Of a stretch of 12,747 nucleotides of DNA, positions 6,561 to 12,747 are shown one piece after another. Each line of letters opens with the position of its first letter. Position 1 is the stretch's first letter. Under the pieces are notes generated by a model. It saw only the letters and a list, made by a program, of their open reading frames with translations. It was not told the DNA's origin and searched no databases. A program made the position numbers and the translations under genes. The stretch is from Geobacter sp. UBA6169 (GTDB lineage: Bacteria; Desulfobacterota; Desulfuromonadia; Geobacterales; Pseudopelobacteraceae), in contig DIUB01000147.1 in assembly GCA_002422265.1 (NCBI GenBank), forward strand, positions 21,744-34,490. Reading direction: 5' to 3'.

Positions 6561-7580
6561 CTACAACATACGTCCGTCCGCCTGGGCAAACAGCCGTAAT
6601 TTTTCCATCATCACCGCAAACTTCTTTGGTTTCAGGGATTGCGGCCCATCGCTTGAGGCCCGTTCCGGATCGGGATGCACCTCAACAATCAGACCATCTG
6701 CACCGGCAGCCACAGAGGCATAACACATCGGCGCTACGTAGTGGTAATTGCCGGTCCCGTGGGACGGATCAATCACCACCGGCAGGTGGGTCTTCTGCTT
6801 CAATACCGGAATGGCGGAAAGGTCCAACGTGTTGCGGGTTGCGGTTTCAAAGGTACGGATACCCCGCTCGCAGAGCACGACGCCATGATTACCTTCACTC
6901 ATGATGTATTCCGCACTCATCAGAAACTCCTGGATCGTCATGGCCATACCACGCTTCAGTAACACCGGTTTGCCGCACTGACCCACCTTTTTCAACAGGG
7001 CAAAATTCTGTGAGTTGCGAGCACCGATCTGCAGCATGTCGGCATACTCAGCCACCAGATCCACGGTCTCGGGGTTGATCACCTCGGTTACAAATGGCAG
7101 TCCGGTCTCTGCGCGGGCCTTGGCCAGCAGCTTCAGCCCTTCTTCTTCCATGCCCTGGAAAGAATACGGGGAGGTTCGCGGTTTGAATGCTCCACCCCGC
7201 AGCATAACCGCCCCCGCAGACTTGACGATCCGTGCCGTTTCGATCAGTTGCGCCTCCCCTTCAACCGCACAGGGTCCGGCCATCACCACCACCTGGCTAC
7301 CGCCGATCACAACCGTATCGCCAACCTTAACCTGGCTGGGCTCCGGTTTCACCTCACTGGAAGCCAGTTTATACGGTTGCAGGATCGGCACCACGTTCTC
7401 AACCCCGTGCATGTTCTCCAGCGATTGCAGCACCAGCTTGCCGCGCTCATCGCCGATCGCACCAATCACATCCCGGGTGGTGCCATGAATCACATGGGGC
7501 TTGTAGCCCAGCTCTTTAATCCGTTTCACCACTTCATCCCTGTCTTTCTTGCCAGCCCCTGCCTTCATTACGATGATCAT
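6561..7580 (-). CDS. aroF: 3-deoxy-7-phosphoheptulonate (DAHP) synthase, type I-beta with regulatory N-terminal domain
   Basis: A 339-residue enzyme that condenses phosphoenolpyruvate and erythrose 4-phosphate, the first step of the shikimate pathway. Residues 1-66 form a ferredoxin-like regulatory domain (MIIVMKAGAGKKDRDEVVKR) of the kind that binds Phe or Tyr in related enzymes. The barrel holds AGPCAVE (101-107), KPRTSPYSFQG (133-143), QIGARNSQNF (184-193), VIDPSHGTGN (269-278) and IVEVHPDPERASSDGPQSL (298-316). The usual metal ligands C104, H274, E300 and D311 are present. AAAGGAG precedes the ATG at 7580. It is separated from recN by a leader with attenuator structures, so it is likely controlled by amino acid supply. 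It converges on the HD-GYP gene with 17 bases between stops. The letter of the gene symbol is by convention. Confidence 0.95.
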   Translation of the reverse strand: MIIVMKAGAGKKDRDEVVKRIKELGYKPHVIHGTTRDVIGAIGDERGKLVLQSLENMHGVENVVPILQPYKLASSEVKPEPSQVKVGDTVVIGGSQVVVMAGPCAVEGEAQLIETARIVKSAGAVMLRGGAFKPRTSPYSFQGMEEEGLKLLAKARAETGLPFVTEVINPETVDLVAEYADMLQIGARNSQNFALLKKVGQCGKPVLLKRGMAMTIQEFLMSAEYIMSEGNHGVVLCERGIRTFETATRNTLDLSAIPVLKQKTHLPVVIDPSHGTGNYHYVAPMCYASVAAGADGLIVEVHPDPERASSDGPQSLKPKKFAVMMEKLRLFAQADGRML

Positions 7581-7603
7581 TGTTCGCTCCTTTTTCCAAA
7601 AGC

Positions 7604-7632
7604 AAAAAGGCCGAGTGGAGTCTCCCGGCCTT
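7604..7632 (-). terminator. Second (proximal) terminator hairpin of the DAHP synthase leader, segments 5:6
   Basis: On the minus strand AAGGCCG (7632-7626) pairs with CGGCCTT (7613-7607) across a 12-base loop, followed by more U residues to 7604. This is a terminator-like hairpin ending 23 bases before the DAHP synthase start and just ahead of its ribosome site. Its left arm can also pair with the right arm of the first terminator, which would dissolve it. Confidence 0.6.
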
Positions 7633-7659
7633 GTGTCGTCTTCTTTGGATGCTCAAACG

Positions 7660-7698
7660 AAAAAAGCCGGGCGACTCGTTCCGTCTGCCCCGGCTTTT
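7660..7698 (-). terminator. Attenuator terminator of the DAHP synthase leader, segments 3:4
   Basis: On the minus strand AAAAGCCGGG (7698-7689) pairs with CCCGGCTTTT (7671-7662), a perfect ten-base stem with a 17-base loop and six U residues at the end (7665-7660). It lies 25 bases after the stop codon of the leader peptide. The left arm and loop also pair with the 3' part of the leader-peptide gene, giving the antiterminator. Confidence 0.8.
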
Positions 7699-7772
7699 GG
7701 TTGTGTAATCGGTTTTTTGCTCCTAAACCGCGTACACCCTTGCCCGGGCAGACGGCTGAAAATAAAAGCCGT
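7681..7772 (-). promoter_or_regulatory. Pause hairpin 1:2 and antiterminator 2:3 of the attenuator
   Basis: Segment 1 (ACGGCT, minus strand 7772-7767) and the start of segment 2 (AGCCGT, 7757-7752) form a six-base stem with a nine-base loop inside the peptide gene. Segment 2 (CCGTCTGCCC, 7755-7746) is exactly complementary to the loop side of segment 3 (GGGCAGACGG, 7690-7681), and three more pairs follow after one mismatch. Thus 1:2 allows terminator 3:4, while 2:3 prevents it. A ribosome stalled at Phe13-Tyr16 (7782-7771) would cover segment 1 and favour 2:3. Positions of codons and segments fit the classical attenuation model. Confidence 0.8.
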
Positions 7773-7818
7773 ACCAGAAAAACCCGAAAAAAGATGCAAA
7801 GCGATAAAAGGAGTTCAT
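7723..7818 (-). CDS. Phe/Tyr-rich leader peptide of the DAHP synthase attenuator
   Basis: A 31-codon frame from ATG (7818) to TAG (7723). The peptide has eight Phe, four Tyr and one Trp; its core, residues 10-20, reads FFGFFWYGFYF. It is unlikely by chance directly before a DAHP synthase gene and matches the design of known leader peptides such as that of pheA in enteric bacteria. Its translation would report the supply of charged tRNA-Phe, and perhaps tRNA-Tyr. An in-frame TGA lies two codons upstream, so no longer version exists. There is no Shine-Dalgarno sequence before the ATG; the promoter upstream predicts a transcript start within two or three bases of it, so translation may be leaderless. 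It is not expected to have a function as a protein. Confidence 0.8.
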   Translation of the reverse strand: MNSFYRFASFFGFFWYGFYFQPSARARVYAV

Positions 7819-7826
7819 GGGTCAAG

Positions 7827-7856
7827 ATAAAAGCACAGGTAACGATCTGCTGTCAA
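7827..7856 (-). promoter_or_regulatory. Promoter of the DAHP synthase leader
   Basis: On the minus strand TTGACA (7856-7851) is followed after 18 bases by TTTTAT (7832-7827). The expected start is about 7820, two bases before the leader-peptide ATG. It lies 22 bases after the recN stop. No terminator with a U tract is visible between recN and this promoter, so read-through from recN is also possible. Confidence 0.55.
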
Positions 7857-7878
7857 GGCTGTTTGAGCAGCAATGCCG

Positions 7879-9546
7879 TTACAATGGCAACACTGCCTGG
7901 GTAATCAATTCACGGGCATGGCCCCTGGCAGCCTCGGTAATCTGCTCGCCAGCCAGCATGCGGGCAATCTCCAGCACTCGTTCTTCCTGGTCAAGCGCTT
8001 GAACGGAGGTAATGGTCCGGCCATTCTCAACCCGTTTTTCAACCCGCAGATGCTGCGCTGCCCAGGCAGCCACCTGAGGCAGATGGGTCACACAAAACAC
8101 CTGTTGTTTTTCTGCCACATTCCGTAATTTACGTCCGATTACACCGGCTACGGCACCGCCCACACCGGTATCTACCTCATCAAAAACCAGTGTTGGCGCC
8201 TCCCCTTCCGGCAAGACCTGCTTGAAGGCCAGCATCAGGCGGGACAGTTCGCCGCCTGATGCCACCTTACCCAGCGACCGGGGAGGCTCACCCGGGTTGG
8301 GTGAAAACAGAAATTCAACCTTCTCGAATCCGTTTGATCTGGGCTCTTCAAGGAGGTCGAAGGCAATCTGCACCACGGCATGCTGCATGGCCAACTGCTG
8401 AATTTCAGAGGCCAGCCGTTGTTCAAGTACAGCAGCTGCCGCCTTCCGTTTAGCACGTAGTGCCGCACCAAGACGTTCCAGCCTGTTCTTCTGTTCTGCC
8501 AGCTCATGTTCAAGCTCAAGTCGTGAATGGCTGCGGCTGCGCAGATCGCTCAGCTCCTGTTCAAGCTCTGCACCCAGGGTGATGACCTCGGCAACCGTGG
8601 GCGCATACTTACGTTTCAGCCGCACCAGCAGATCCAACCGGTCGGCAACCACCTGCAGCCGCTCCGGGTCCGCTTCAATCCGTGAAGCATAATCACGCAG
8701 CTGCAGGGCTGCATCTTCAAGCTGCAGATACCCCTCATCAAGTGTTGCCTGTACCGGGCCAAGCAGCGGATCAACGATTACCGCCTCACGCAGGGCAGTA
8801 ACAACCCTCTTCAGTTCTCCAAGCAGGGCCTGGTCTCCGCCATAAAGCGCCTCATACGCACCGCCGGTAAGGGATGCCAGACGTTCGGCATTGGCCAGCA
8901 GGCGGTGCTGTTCTTCCAGCTCTTCTTCCTCTTCGGGCTTCAGACCGGCCGCTGTAATCTCATCAACCTGGTAAGCCAGCAGATCAATCCGCTGGGCCGT
9001 ATCCCGCTCCTGATCATCAAAATGGGCCAGCCGTTCCCCCAGCAGCCGCCATTGTTCATAGGCAGCGCTGAACTGTCGGCGCTCCCCCGCAGCATCGGCA
9101 AAGGCATCCAGCAGGATCAGGTGGTAATCGGGGCGCAGCAATGCCTGTGATGCATGCTGACCATGTATGGTCACCAGTTGTCGCCCAAGCTCCGAAAGCT
9201 GGGACAGGCTTGCCAGCGAACCATTGATAAAGACCCGGTTGCGGCCTGAACGGCTAAGACATCGCTTGATCAACAGTTCATCAACGGCATCAACACCGGC
9301 CTCACGCAGAGCATCCAGCATGCCGGGCAGGCGGGTCAGATCAAACAGCGCTTCAACGGTTGCCTCTTCCTCACCGGTCCGGATCAGCTCGGTTGATGCC
9401 CTGCCGCCGCAAACCAGGGTCAGCGCATCGATAATGATTGATTTACCGGCGCCGGTTTCGCCGGTCAGCAGGTTCAGTCCCGGCCCAAAGGAGAGGTGCA
9501 GCTGATCAATAATGGCAACATTACGGATGGAAAGTTCGGTCAGCAT
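7879..9546 (-). CDS. recN: DNA repair protein RecN
   Basis: A 555-residue SMC-like ATPase for double-strand break repair, close to the usual length. The N-terminal half-site has the Walker A motif GETGAGKS (29-36). A coiled-coil middle (about 150-400, rich in Leu, Glu and Arg) follows. The C-terminal half-site has the signature SGGELSR (430-436), Walker B LVFDEVDTG (453-461) and the switch histidine in VTHLPQ (H488). All catalytic motifs are intact. It starts six bases after the NAD kinase stop with no clear ribosome site, so translation is probably coupled to nadK. No LexA-type operator was looked for beyond simple inspection. NadK-RecN order is common in bacteria. Confidence 0.97.
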   Translation of the reverse strand: MLTELSIRNVAIIDQLHLSFGPGLNLLTGETGAGKSIIIDALTLVCGGRASTELIRTGEEEATVEALFDLTRLPGMLDALREAGVDAVDELLIKRCLSRSGRNRVFINGSLASLSQLSELGRQLVTIHGQHASQALLRPDYHLILLDAFADAAGERRQFSAAYEQWRLLGERLAHFDDQERDTAQRIDLLAYQVDEITAAGLKPEEEEELEEQHRLLANAERLASLTGGAYEALYGGDQALLGELKRVVTALREAVIVDPLLGPVQATLDEGYLQLEDAALQLRDYASRIEADPERLQVVADRLDLLVRLKRKYAPTVAEVITLGAELEQELSDLRSRSHSRLELEHELAEQKNRLERLGAALRAKRKAAAAVLEQRLASEIQQLAMQHAVVQIAFDLLEEPRSNGFEKVEFLFSPNPGEPPRSLGKVASGGELSRLMLAFKQVLPEGEAPTLVFDEVDTGVGGAVAGVIGRKLRNVAEKQQVFCVTHLPQVAAWAAQHLRVEKRVENGRTITSVQALDQEERVLEIARMLAGEQITEAARGHARELITQAVLPL

Positions 9547-9552
9547 GGCAGG

Positions 9553-10410
9553 TCAGCGTTCATTCCATTTTAACTTGGTACGCAGGATTGCAAAATAATC
9601 CTTCTCGGGAGAAGTGACCAGCACTGTGGTCGTTTCGGCACGGCGGACCTCGATGCAATCCCCTTCCTGCAGTTCAACCCCTACCTGGCCATCAAGGGTC
9701 AGATAGACCATCTCATCAAAGGATGATTTGACCACAAGCCTGATGATAGATTCATCTGAAATAACGATCGGGCGGTTGGTCAGGGTGTGGGGACAGATCG
9801 GAGTAATCAACACACAATGCATCAGCGGTTGGACAATCGGGCCACCGGCAGAAAGCGAATAGCCGGTGGCACCGGTAGGGGTAGAAATGATCAGGCCGTC
9901 GGCCTTGTAGGTAGTGAGAAAATTGTCATTTACCCTGGCTTCCAGCTCAATGATCCGGGCAATGGCCCCCTTGTTGATCACTGCGTCATTCAGGACTTCG
10001 CAGCGGGCGATTTCGGTCTCACCACGGGTGACGGTCACATCCAGCATCATCCGCTCGGTAAAGCAGTGGTTTCCGGCCAGACACTGCTCAAGAACCGGGT
10101 AGAGTCCTTCAACCGTAATTTCGGTTAAAAACCCCAGGCTGCCCAGGTTGACACCCACAATCGGCACTTGCCGACCGCTGAACAGACGGGCCACCGAGAT
10201 CAGGGTGCCGTCCCCGCCCAGCACCACCACCAGCGTGGCCAGCTCACGCATCTGCTGCTCTGATACGCCGAGTCCGCTGCCGATGTGCCGGGCCAGATGG
10301 GCCTCCACCAACGGTTTAAATCCGCGTTGTTCAAGCCAGTTGATCAGTTCAGTGGCAACCCCCTGGCAACGGGGATCATGTACCTTGGCAAAAATGGCTA
10401 TCTGTTCCAT
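9553..10410 (-). CDS. nadK: NAD kinase
   Basis: A 285-residue enzyme that phosphorylates NAD to NADP, usual length for bacterial NAD kinases. Visible are the GGDGT motif (65-69) in LVVVLGGDGTLI, GVNLGSLGFLTEI (86-98), the NDAVINKG segment (141-148) and the TPTGATGYSLSAGGPI motif (177-192), which together make the NAD and ATP sites. GAGGAG lies just before the ATG at 10410. It follows the exchanger gene by 49 bases and precedes recN by six, suggesting one transcript. No unusual features. Confidence 0.97.
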   Translation of the reverse strand: MEQIAIFAKVHDPRCQGVATELINWLEQRGFKPLVEAHLARHIGSGLGVSEQQMRELATLVVVLGGDGTLISVARLFSGRQVPIVGVNLGSLGFLTEITVEGLYPVLEQCLAGNHCFTERMMLDVTVTRGETEIARCEVLNDAVINKGAIARIIELEARVNDNFLTTYKADGLIISTPTGATGYSLSAGGPIVQPLMHCVLITPICPHTLTNRPIVISDESIIRLVVKSSFDEMVYLTLDGQVGVELQEGDCIEVRRAETTTVLVTSPEKDYFAILRTKLKWNER

Positions 10411-10459
10411 AGCGCTCCTCTACCACAGCTTCCGCAGCTTGTCCACAGAAGCCCTCGTT

Positions 10460-11437
10460 TCACCCGGCAACGGCAAAAACGGTGGTAATCAGGTAGGTCG
10501 TATATCCTATATAGACGACCAACAATGTCGCCCCTTCAAGCCGGTTGATCCGTCCCGGACCGCGAAAACCATAGCAGAACAGAAACAGCAACAACGTCAG
10601 ACCCCCCATCAACAGCATATCCCGCGAAAACACCACCTGATCAAAAGGCAGCGGATGGATAGTGCCGGCAATGCCCACCACTGCCAGGGTATTGAACAGG
10701 TTGGAGCCGATCACGTTACCCAGGGCGATATCATGCTCGTTCTTGCGCACCGCAATCAGCGACGAGGCCAGTTCCGGTAACGAAGTGCCCACCGCCACAA
10801 TAGTCAGACCGATGATCAGATCACTGACCCCCAACTGCTGGGCTATGGCAACCGCGCCCCAGACCAGCAGCCGCGAACTGGCAATCAGCAGCACCAGCCC
10901 TGCCAGCAGCCAGAACAACGCCCGATTGAGCGGCATCGGATGTACCGCCAACTCCTCCTCAACCTCGTCACCCAGGGAATCATGTCGCTGTCGCATACCC
11001 TGGACGATCGTCCAGCCCATTAAACCGGTAAAGACCGCCAGATGCAACCAGCCGTCAAGCTGGGTCAACTCCCGGTCATACATCAGCGCCAGCGCAAAGC
11101 AGGTCACCAGGACCAGAATCGGCAGTTCCTTACGCAGCACCTGCGAATGCACTGCAATCGGGCTGATCAGGGCAGTCAGCCCCAGGATCAGCGCGATATT
11201 GGTGATGTTGGAACCATATGCGTTACCTAAGGCAAGCCCAGGATTGCCCTGATATGAGGAGATCGCCGACACCACCATCTCCGGCGCAGAGGTGCCGAAC
11301 CCTACAATCACCATACCAATCAAAAGCGAGGGCATGCCAAAGTGCCTTGCCGTGGCAGCCGCCCCATCCACAAAACGGTCTGCGCTCCAGACCAGCAACG
11401 CCAGACCAATTACTATTGCCACCAATGGCATAACCAT
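10460..11437 (-). CDS. Na+/Ca2+ exchanger family membrane protein (YrbG-like)
   Basis: A 325-residue inner-membrane protein with about ten hydrophobic segments in two halves. The two inverted alpha repeats are clear: GFGTSAPEMVVSAISS (46-61) with GNAYGSNITN (71-80), and AVGTSLPELASSLIAV (214-229) with GNVIGSNLFN (239-248). The glutamates E53 and E221 are the expected ion ligands of the CaCA superfamily. The charged loop at about 147-166 (QRHDSLGDEVEEELAVH) separates the halves and is probably cytosolic. It likely exchanges Na+ (or H+) for Ca2+, but the ion is not certain from sequence. GGGAG lies eight bases before the ATG at 11437. It is the first gene of the exchanger-nadK-recN cluster; a functional link to the other two is not evident. 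Confidence 0.92.
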   Translation of the reverse strand: MVMPLVAIVIGLALLVWSADRFVDGAAATARHFGMPSLLIGMVIVGFGTSAPEMVVSAISSYQGNPGLALGNAYGSNITNIALILGLTALISPIAVHSQVLRKELPILVLVTCFALALMYDRELTQLDGWLHLAVFTGLMGWTIVQGMRQRHDSLGDEVEEELAVHPMPLNRALFWLLAGLVLLIASSRLLVWGAVAIAQQLGVSDLIIGLTIVAVGTSLPELASSLIAVRKNEHDIALGNVIGSNLFNTLAVVGIAGTIHPLPFDQVVFSRDMLLMGGLTLLLFLFCYGFRGPGRINRLEGATLLVVYIGYTTYLITTVFAVAG

Positions 11438-11583
11438 ATTTTCAGCTCCCGTTTCCCTTCGTGGTTTACCTGACCAGGTGGTTCCCCTCTGACCTCCCTG
11501 CTCTCACATCAAGCCAAAGAGAACGTGCTCATCTTGTCGAGTGAGGTTGAAGCCCTATCCTGTCCCGTTTTGTAATGACGGCT

Positions 11584-11611
11584 ACTATAGCAAGCAGCGC
11601 CAGTAGTGCAA
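11584..11611 (-). promoter_or_regulatory. Candidate promoter for the exchanger-nadK-recN cluster
   Basis: On the minus strand TGCTATAGT gives an extended -10 box (TATAGT at 11589-11584). Sixteen bases upstream is TTGCAC (11611-11606), a weak -35. The start would be near 11577, giving a leader of about 140 bases before the exchanger ATG. Confidence 0.35.
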
Positions 11612-11669
11612 AGCGAAAGCGGCCAAGCTCTTTCAGATTGCCGCTCTGCAGCACTCTGAGTACGCTCCC

Positions 11670-11695
11670 TTCGACTCCGCCGGTTTCGACTCCGC
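11670..11695 (+). repeat. Tandem TTCGACTCCGC repeat
   Basis: The 11-base word TTCGACTCCGC occurs at 11670-11680 and again at 11685-11695, a 15-base period. The second copy continues into CTCAACC and resembles the sequence found inside gcvPA at 1893-1909. This looks like a worn copy of a common dispersed repeat. Confidence 0.6.
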
Positions 11696-11778
11696 TCAAC
11701 CTGCAGCTCAGGGGTGTCGAATAACTGTCCCAGTTTCCTGAAGTACCTTGAAGGCAAGGCGTAGCAACCTGATTCAGC

Positions 11779-11807
11779 TTGCCAGAAATAAACATATTGT
11801 TTACAGT
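11779..11807 (+). promoter_or_regulatory. higBA promoter with palindromic operator
   Basis: TTGCCA (11779-11784) and TACAGT (11802-11807) are 17 bases apart, a good sigma-70 promoter. In the spacer lies the perfect palindrome TAAACATATTGTTTA (11789-11803), which overlaps the first two bases of the -10. This is where the HigA antitoxin would be expected to bind and repress. The predicted transcript start is 11814, the A of the higB start codon. Confidence 0.65.
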
Positions 11808-11813
11808 GTACCC

Positions 11814-12095
11814 ATGATCAAGGGCTTTGCCGATAAAGCGACTGAGAAGTTTTTTGAAACAGGCAAATCAAAGCGTCTGTCGCCTGCAATTATAAACCGG
11901 GCTGCCATGCGTTTGAATCAGCTTGATAGCGCAACAGTTGTTGAGGATTTACGCTTGCCGCCATCAAATCACCTTGAGGCGCTTTCTGGCGACCGTAAAG
12001 GACAATGGAGCATCAAGATCAATGACCAGTGGCGAATCTGCTTCATCTTTGAGAACAGCCATGCCTATGACGTTGAGATCGTAGATTATCACTGA
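11814..12095 (+). CDS. higB: HigB-family toxin (RelE/ParE superfamily)
   Basis: A 93-residue toxin of normal length, expected to be a ribosome-dependent mRNA endonuclease. The pattern is typical of HigB: MIKGFADKATEKFFETGKS at the start, LRLPPSNHLEALSGDRKGQW (near 52-71) and the closing SIKINDQWRICFIFEN with DVEIVDYH. The frame is open upstream to 11748, but family length and the promoter position favour the ATG at 11814. No Shine-Dalgarno is visible and the predicted transcript start is at this ATG, so it may be read leaderless. higA follows after 16 bases. Confidence 0.92.
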   Translation: MIKGFADKATEKFFETGKSKRLSPAIINRAAMRLNQLDSATVVEDLRLPPSNHLEALSGDRKGQWSIKINDQWRICFIFENSHAYDVEIVDYH

Positions 12096-12111
12096 AGAAC
12101 TGGAGAACACC

Positions 12112-12414
12112 ATGGCAACCAAGAACGGGCTTCCGGCCATACATCCGGGGGAATACCTGAAAGAGCTACTGGAAGAACTGCATCTTTCTCAGAACACCTT
12201 TGCGCTATCAATCGGCGTATCAGCTATGCGTATTTCCCATGTTGTGCATGGCAAGCGTCCTGTCACTGCTGAACTTGCCATACTCTTTGCCAGGGCATTC
12301 AGCCAGACCCCGCAATACTGGATGAACCTGCAGGCCAGCTATGACCTGAAGGTAACTGAAAAGACAATGGCCCGCAGAATCAGGCAGGTACAGCCGATTG
12401 CTCTGGCTGCCTGA
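12112..12414 (+). CDS. higA: HigA-family antitoxin
   Basis: A 100-residue antitoxin with an XRE-type helix-turn-helix (about residues 25-60: LSQNTFALSIGVSAMRISHVVHGKR). The opening GLPAIHPGEYLKELLEEL and the later FSQTPQYWMNLQASYDL are typical of HigA. It should bind HigB to block it and also bind the higB promoter, where a palindrome is seen. GGAG lies six bases before the ATG at 12112. It is complete and probably functional. Confidence 0.95.
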   Translation: MATKNGLPAIHPGEYLKELLEELHLSQNTFALSIGVSAMRISHVVHGKRPVTAELAILFARAFSQTPQYWMNLQASYDLKVTEKTMARRIRQVQPIALAA

Positions 12415-12419
12415 TCTTC

Positions 12420-12723
12420 ATGTCTTACCCAGCCAGTAAATACACCTACCGGATTGAATGGTCTGAAGAAGATCAGACACACCTTGCCTTGCCGCACTGA
12501 ATTTCCTTCGCTTATCACCCACGGCAACACACCAAAAAAGGCTCTGAAAGAAATTGAGCTGGCGGTTGCTGAATCAATCAAATGGATTGAGAGGAAAAGC
12601 AATGATCCCGGAATTGTTGGGAGCCAGATATCGCTGAAAAAGCAGAGATGTCCGTTTGACTGGGGCTTGTCAGCAGCATTAAACCGGCAACAGGCAAACA
12701 AAAAGGCAACCTCAAGATACTGA
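12420..12723 (+). pseudogene. hicB-like antitoxin remnant, frameshifted
   Basis: From the ATG at 12420 the reading YTYRIEWSEEDQTHLAL is typical of the start of HicB-family antitoxins, but it meets a TGA after LPH at about 12498. The next frame (shifted by one) carries on with TEFPSLITHGNTPKKALKEIELAVAESIKWIE, the normal continuation of HicB. A one-base gain or two-base loss near 12485-12495 explains this. The downstream part soon loses resemblance and the C-terminal DNA-binding region appears shortened. No hicA gene is present next to it. It is only six bases past higA, so it was probably co-transcribed with it. It is likely dead, unless frameshifting rescues it. Confidence 0.75.
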
Positions 12724-12736
12724 GAGGTTGCCTTTT
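12701..12736. terminator. Strong intrinsic terminator after the higBA/hicB region
   Basis: AAAAGGCAACCTC (12701-12713) and GAGGTTGCCTTTT (12724-12736) form a perfect 13-base stem with a ten-base loop. Its A and T ends let it work in both directions. It overlaps the last codons of the hicB remnant. Confidence 0.85.
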
Positions 12737-12747
12737 AAAATTGGTGG

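Larger units (their letters stand above)
11438..11788. other. Gene-poor stretch between the exchanger and higB
   Basis: About 350 bases without a convincing gene. It holds a candidate minus-strand promoter near 11584-11611, two copies of TTCGACTCCGC (11670-11680 and 11685-11695), and the upstream edge of the higB promoter. Two minus-strand open frames cross it, but they overlap each other, lack ribosome sites and include the repeat sequence, so they are not called. One reading has a short hydrophobic run that is probably chance. Confidence 0.5.

Noticed and set aside
7577..7825. 82-codon minus-strand frame overlapping the leader and the start of the DAHP synthase gene
   Set aside because: It runs through both terminator hairpins in another frame from the Phe-rich peptide and has no ribosome site; the leader peptide explains the region better.
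7842..7905. Inverted repeat around the recN stop (about 7870-7897) as a recN terminator
   Set aside because: The stem is imperfect with wobble pairs and is not followed by a U tract.
7806..8002. Plus-strand AAAAGGAG followed by ATG at 7817 with a 61-codon frame
   Set aside because: The ribosome-site-like sequence is the complement of leader codons, and most of the frame is antisense to the recN 3' end.
11509..11795. Two overlapping minus-strand open frames, one with a short hydrophobic run
   Set aside because: No ribosome sites, repeat-derived residues (VERSRN-type), and they cross the higB promoter; not supported as genes.

Overview
The window carries ordinary chromosomal genes of a delta-proteobacterial type. 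Most likely it comes from the Geobacter/Trichlorobacter/Pelobacter group. That is an inference from three things: the split P-protein glycine cleavage genes (gcvPA/gcvPB), the GAF plus HD-GYP protein, and the moderately GC-rich sequence. No rRNA, tRNA, CRISPR array or intact transposase gene was seen.

Layout. (1) 1-5148, minus strand: one long glycine cleavage operon. In transcription order it holds a small exported protein of unknown function, gcvT, an exported DUF3617 protein, gcvH, gcvPA, a 61-residue protein, a nucleotidyltransferase, and the start of gcvPB, which runs off the left edge. A 97-bp inverted-repeat element lies between gcvH and gcvPA. A short dispersed-repeat sequence appears to sit in frame inside gcvPA. 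The small-protein/nucleotidyltransferase pair, which resembles a toxin-antitoxin module, separates the two P-protein subunits. (2) 5149-5295: a divergent control region where two opposite promoters share almost the same -35 bases. (3) 5296-6543, plus strand: a GAF-HD-GYP protein, probably a cyclic-di-GMP phosphodiesterase. (4) 6561-7856, minus strand: DAHP synthase, the first step of aromatic amino acid synthesis. Its leader encodes a 31-residue peptide rich in Phe and Tyr, followed by mutually exclusive RNA hairpins. This is a classic ribosome-mediated attenuator, extended here by a second terminator. (5) 7879-11437, minus strand: a Na+/Ca2+-exchanger-family protein, NAD kinase and RecN in tandem. 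(6) 11438-12747: a gene-poor stretch with short repeats, then a higBA toxin-antitoxin pair with a clear promoter/operator, a frameshifted hicB remnant and a strong terminator.

How the parts work together. GcvT, GcvH, GcvPA and GcvPB are three of the four parts of the glycine cleavage system; the L protein is not here. The DAHP synthase unit appears to sense charged tRNA-Phe (and perhaps tRNA-Tyr/Trp) through its leader peptide, adding transcript control to the allosteric control expected from its N-terminal domain. The most interesting signal is this leader at 7604-7856: six pairing segments can form a relay (1:2, 2:3, 3:4, 4:5, 5:6) that would switch two terminators with one stalled ribosome.
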